Assembly (NCBI GenBank): GCA_008364785.1
Contig: VTTJ01000004.1
Coordinates: forward strand, 295,861 to 359,860
From: Bacillus sp. BGMRC 2118
GTDB taxonomy: Bacteria > Bacillota > Bacilli > Bacillales > SA4
DNA length: 64,000 nucleotides
Reading direction: 5' to 3'
A program made the translations under genes and the position numbers. Below are positions 60,238 to 64,000 of the stretch, piece by piece. Below the pieces are notes generated by a model. That model saw nothing but the letters and a program-made list of their open reading frames with translations, made no database searches and was not told where the DNA came from. How positions within the stretch are numbered: position 1 is the first letter of the stretch; the number at the start of each line of letters is the position of its first letter.

Positions 60238-60349
60238 TTTTTTGCTAAGAATTGTTTCCGACAAATTATTACGTAATTCGCTTCTATTCGTGTTTTTCTA
60301 TGTATTGTTTTATAATAATAGCAAATTACCACACGAAAGGTGCCGAAAT

Positions 60350-60874
60350 ATGTTAAAAATTTTCGCTACACAATTACAAGGAATTTTTAAAAAGATAGAG
60401 GAAAAAGAGGAAGAGAGCCTAGAAGATGGTGCACGCTTACTGTCACAAGCCTTAATTGGAGATGGGTCGGTTTATATTCATGGATTTGATGAATTAAAGT
60501 CAATTGAGTTCACAGCCCTTAAAGGTCCTGAAACGTTTCCGAAGGCCTTACCTTTGTATACCCATGACACGTTGGCTGATATCACTTCTTTAGATCGAGT
60601 ATTATTGATTAGTCGGACTTCTTCTGATCCATCGGCTGTCCAATTGGCAACTCTTCTTCGTGAAAAGGGAGTCTCAGTCGTTGCGATCTCTAATATTGGT
60701 GATGAAGATCTCTTATCTACTCTTGTAGATGTTCATATTAACTCTTATGTAACAAAGGGACTGATTCCAGATGATACCGGAAACCGTTATGGTCTGCCGA
60801 CTACCATTGGAGCCTTGTATGCATATTACGGACTATATTTTACAGTAAAAGAATTTTTAGAAGAAAATGAGTAA
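60350..60874 (+). CDS. ywjG: DUF2529 family protein YwjG
   Basis: A 174-residue protein of family DUF2529, divergent from spo0F. Features are MLKIFATQLQGIFKKIEE at the start, a SIS-like Rossmann core (LLISRTSSDPSAVQLATLLR then VSVVAISNI), and a conserved C-terminal GLIPDDTGNRYGLPTT. The fold suggests phosphosugar binding, but function is unknown. I place the start at 60350 behind GAAAGGTGCCGAAAT; 36 in-frame codons upstream lack a ribosome binding site. A strong terminator follows. Confidence 0.9.
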   Translation: MLKIFATQLQGIFKKIEEKEEESLEDGARLLSQALIGDGSVYIHGFDELKSIEFTALKGPETFPKALPLYTHDTLADITSLDRVLLISRTSSDPSAVQLATLLREKGVSVVAISNIGDEDLLSTLVDVHINSYVTKGLIPDDTGNRYGLPTTIGALYAYYGLYFTVKEFLEENE

Positions 60875-60904
60875 GAGCCTTCAACGTGAAGGCTCTCTTT
60901 TTTA
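60874..60904 (+). terminator. Rho-independent terminator of ywjG
   Basis: AGAGCCTTCA-ACG-TGAAGGCTCT is a perfect 10-bp stem followed by CTTTTTTATT. The T-tract is duplicated by the adjacent MITE-like insertion. Confidence 0.92.
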
Positions 60905-60906
60905 TT

Positions 60907-61084
60907 GGCTGTTTTCGCCCTAGATTGTTGCTTTCTTGTAAAAATCTCAGGAAACCGGATTTTTACGTTAGTATTTAGATACTTCTATGCTAATAGAGAA
61001 TTGCTCTTTTATCATCCAACCTCGTATACTGGTTGTACACTCAGAATGAGTGTACGAAAAGCAACAAAGTTTTAGAAAAGAGCC
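60907..61084. mobile_element. MITE-like element, copy 5 (best copy), with 8-bp target duplication
   Basis: A 178-bp element with imperfect terminal inverted repeats of about 27 bp: GGCTGTTTTCGCCCTAGATT then GTTGCTTT on the left, and the inverse of GGCTCTTTTCTAAAACTTTG then TTGCTTTT on the right. It is flanked by TTTTTATT (60899-60906 and 61085-61092), a perfect 8-bp direct repeat inside the ywjG terminator T-tract. It encodes nothing. Confidence 0.88.
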
Positions 61085-61087
61085 TTT

Positions 61088-62734
<1,647 letters not shown>

Positions 62735-63032
62735 TCATTCATATAACAAAGACTTATCGCTTTTAAAGGATGATGTTATATTACTAACATTCCCTTTCAT
62801 CCACGATTGTTGTGAAAAACCTTTGTAATTTATGAACCCTTTTAATAGTGTGGAAAACTCACCGGCACAAAGTCCTCGAACATGTTACAGTTACCGGTTG
62901 TTCGCGTTGGCATCGGAAAAATCAAATGGTCTTCAATTACTGTTTTTAAAGAGCAATGATGACCTAAGAACACCATTCATAACAGCTTGAATATATCCAT
63001 ATAAAAACGATCCTTCCTCTTGAAATACCAAC

Positions 63033-63079
63033 AAAAAAAGCAGAAACTACTCTCCTTTTTCAAGGGAGCAATCTCTGCT
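63033..63079 (-). terminator. pyrG: pyrG leader attenuator
   Basis: On the minus strand AGCAGAGATTGCTCCCTT pairs, with bulges, with AAGGAGAGTAGTTTCTGCT, and is followed by seven Ts. The left arm contains GCTCCCTT, complementary to a G-extended GGG(G)n transcript start. It lies 44 nt after the predicted transcription start and about 350 nt before the pyrG start codon. Confidence 0.85.
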
Positions 63080-63116
63080 AATTATGTAACGTCTCAACTG
63101 ACGTTCCGTTTTTCTA

Positions 63117-63158
63117 GAGCCCAAATATGATTCTATATAGAGGCTTTAAAAAAGTCAA
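63117..63158 (-). promoter_or_regulatory. pyrG: pyrG promoter with GGGCTC initially transcribed sequence
   Basis: The minus strand has TTGACT (63158-63153), 17 bp, TAGAAT (63135-63130), 7 bp, then GGGCTC starting at 63122. A GGGCUC start is what B. subtilis pyrG uses for CTP-sensitive reiterative G addition. The promoter begins 8 bp beyond the rpoE stop codon. Confidence 0.88.
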
Positions 63159-63166
63159 GGACTAGA

Positions 63167-63739
63167 TTACAAATCTTCATCGTCCTCGTCATCCAACTCG
63201 TCAAATTCATCATCTTCTTCATCATCGTCTGCATCTGCATCGAGGTCTAAATCATCGTCTAGAAGATCATCATCAAAGTCATCATCATCATCTTCGTCGT
63301 CATCGTCATCATCTAGAAGATCATCATCTTCTTCATCAAGATCATCAAGATCGTCATACTCTTCATCATCTAATTCATCATATTCTTCAATATCTAAATC
63401 CAGGTCATCATCTTCTTCAACCGCAGCCTTCTTCTTGCCTTTCTTCTTCGGCTTAGCAGGTTGTGGTGCCTCTTCCTCGATTTGGTCATAAGGATACCAG
63501 CTACGTAATCCCCATCTGTTTTCACCAAGTGTAAGGAAACGACCATCTATATTTAAGTCTGTATAGAACTGAGCCAATCTACTTCTCAATTCATCCTCGG
63601 AGAGTTCAAGTAGTTTTCCAATTTCCTTCACAAGATCCTTAAATACAATTGCTTCTTTCTTTGAAGCCATAATCTCATACGCCAATTCAATCATTGACAA
63701 TTGCTTGATTTGCTCCGTTGAGTATTGTTCTAAACTCAA
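63167..63739 (-). CDS. rpoE: DNA-directed RNA polymerase delta subunit
   Basis: A Gram-positive RNA polymerase accessory subunit that promotes recycling and sensitivity to initiating NTP. It has an N-terminal HARE-HTH domain at residues 1-75 (SMIELAYEIMASKKEAIVFK; GENRWGLRSWYPYDQI), a Lys-rich patch (PAKPKKKGKKK) and then about 85 residues almost entirely Asp/Glu/Leu. 190 residues. It precedes pyrG as in B. subtilis. Confidence 0.96.
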   Translation of the reverse strand: MSLEQYSTEQIKQLSMIELAYEIMASKKEAIVFKDLVKEIGKLLELSEDELRSRLAQFYTDLNIDGRFLTLGENRWGLRSWYPYDQIEEEAPQPAKPKKKGKKKAAVEEDDDLDLDIEEYDELDDEEYDDLDDLDEEDDDLLDDDDDDEDDDDDFDDDLLDDDLDLDADADDDEEDDEFDELDDEDDEDL

Positions 63740-63921
63740 GACGTGGCACTCCCTTTCCTATGTATAACTCTTGCTTCCATCATAACAGTATAAAAGAAAG
63801 ATTATGATAATACTAATGCAAGAAGATAAAACTAATAGTAAACATACTTTTCATTATAAACAAATTTATACCAAATATGCTATACATGTGTAACGTTTTT
63901 GAGGAAAAAGTGACGTAAACC

Positions 63922-63939
63922 ATTCGACAGGTGCCAGTG
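63922..63939. repeat. Family D REP-like unit, copy D4 (half)
   Basis: ATTCGACAGGTGCCAGTG carries the outer TTCGACA box and one arm of the core, but the right arm is degenerate. It lies in the otherwise gene-free 260 bp at the right end of the window. Confidence 0.55.
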
Positions 63940-64000
63940 TAGTTCTTAAAAATGGTAGACATGTTTATTTTCGGAAGTTTAGGTCGAAGATGATTATATC

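Overview
The window comes from the chromosome of an aerobic, flagellated, endospore-forming member of the Bacillaceae. The evidence is seven sporulation genes (spoIIID, spoIIQ, spoIID, spoIIR, spo0F, a YhcN/YlaJ-type lipoprotein, plus mbl), AGGAGG-type ribosome binding sites, AT-rich DNA, and a gene order that follows the Bacillus subtilis region from flhP through rpoE. Almost every gene is on the minus strand, as expected for one chromosome arm. I cannot name a species from sequence alone. No rRNA, tRNA, CRISPR array or prophage was seen.

Layout. 1-3.6 kb: flagellar rod/hook genes flhO-flhP, mbl and spoIIID. 4.3-11.2 kb: an accessory block between spoIIID and spoIIQ that I do not expect at this place in B. 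subtilis (sodium/solute symporter with its DUF4212 subunit and a 60-aa membrane protein, DUF1028 protein, Pcp, split ChrA pair, gamma-glutamyltransferase). 11.4-16.8 kb: spoIIQ, a REP-associated tyrosine transposase (RAYT), spoIID, murAA, ywzB. 16.8-27.5 kb: an 11-gene nuoABCDHIJKLMN operon without nuoE, nuoF or nuoG, whose NuoC carries a roughly 310-residue Lys/Ala/Glu repeat extension. 27.9-35.2 kb: the complete atp operon with atpZ and atpI. 35.5-50.7 kb: Vpr-like protease, upp, glyA, MocR regulator/GNAT pair, the ywlG-rpiB-ywlE-mntP-ywlC-ywlB-spoIIR set, prmC and prfA. 50.8-63.7 kb: a second RAYT, tdk, rpmE, rho, glpX, murZ, fsa, fba, spo0F, ywjG, pyrG, rpoE.

How the genes fit together. 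The nuo and atp operons lie side by side and form a respiratory and ATP-synthesis block with separate sigma-A-like promoters. GlpX, Fba and Fsa supply fructose-phosphate interconversion. MurAA and MurZ both open peptidoglycan synthesis. SpoIIR, SpoIIQ, SpoIID, SpoIIID and Spo0F act from phosphorelay entry through engulfment to mother-cell gene control. PrfA/PrmC, RpmE, Rho and RpoE form an information-processing group.

The most unusual content is in small repeats. (1) Two RAYT genes, each associated with its own palindrome family: GGGGG-ACAGG-CCCCC (six copies, five of them within 8.3-13.2 kb) and GGTGCC-T-GGCACC (four copies, two flanking the second RAYT). (2) A 150-180 bp MITE-like family with about 27-bp imperfect terminal inverted repeats. 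Three of its five copies have perfect 8-bp target duplications, and two of those sit in terminator T-tracts. (3) Two 128-bp GC-rich hairpin repeats over 90% identical by eye, plus a divergent third. Strong regulatory signals include a pyrG promoter/GGG start/attenuator arrangement matching CTP-sensing by reiterative transcription, a DnaA-box cluster beside ywlC, three perfect DnaA boxes in the Vpr-like gene, a PurBox pair before glyA, and a sigma-H promoter before spo0F.
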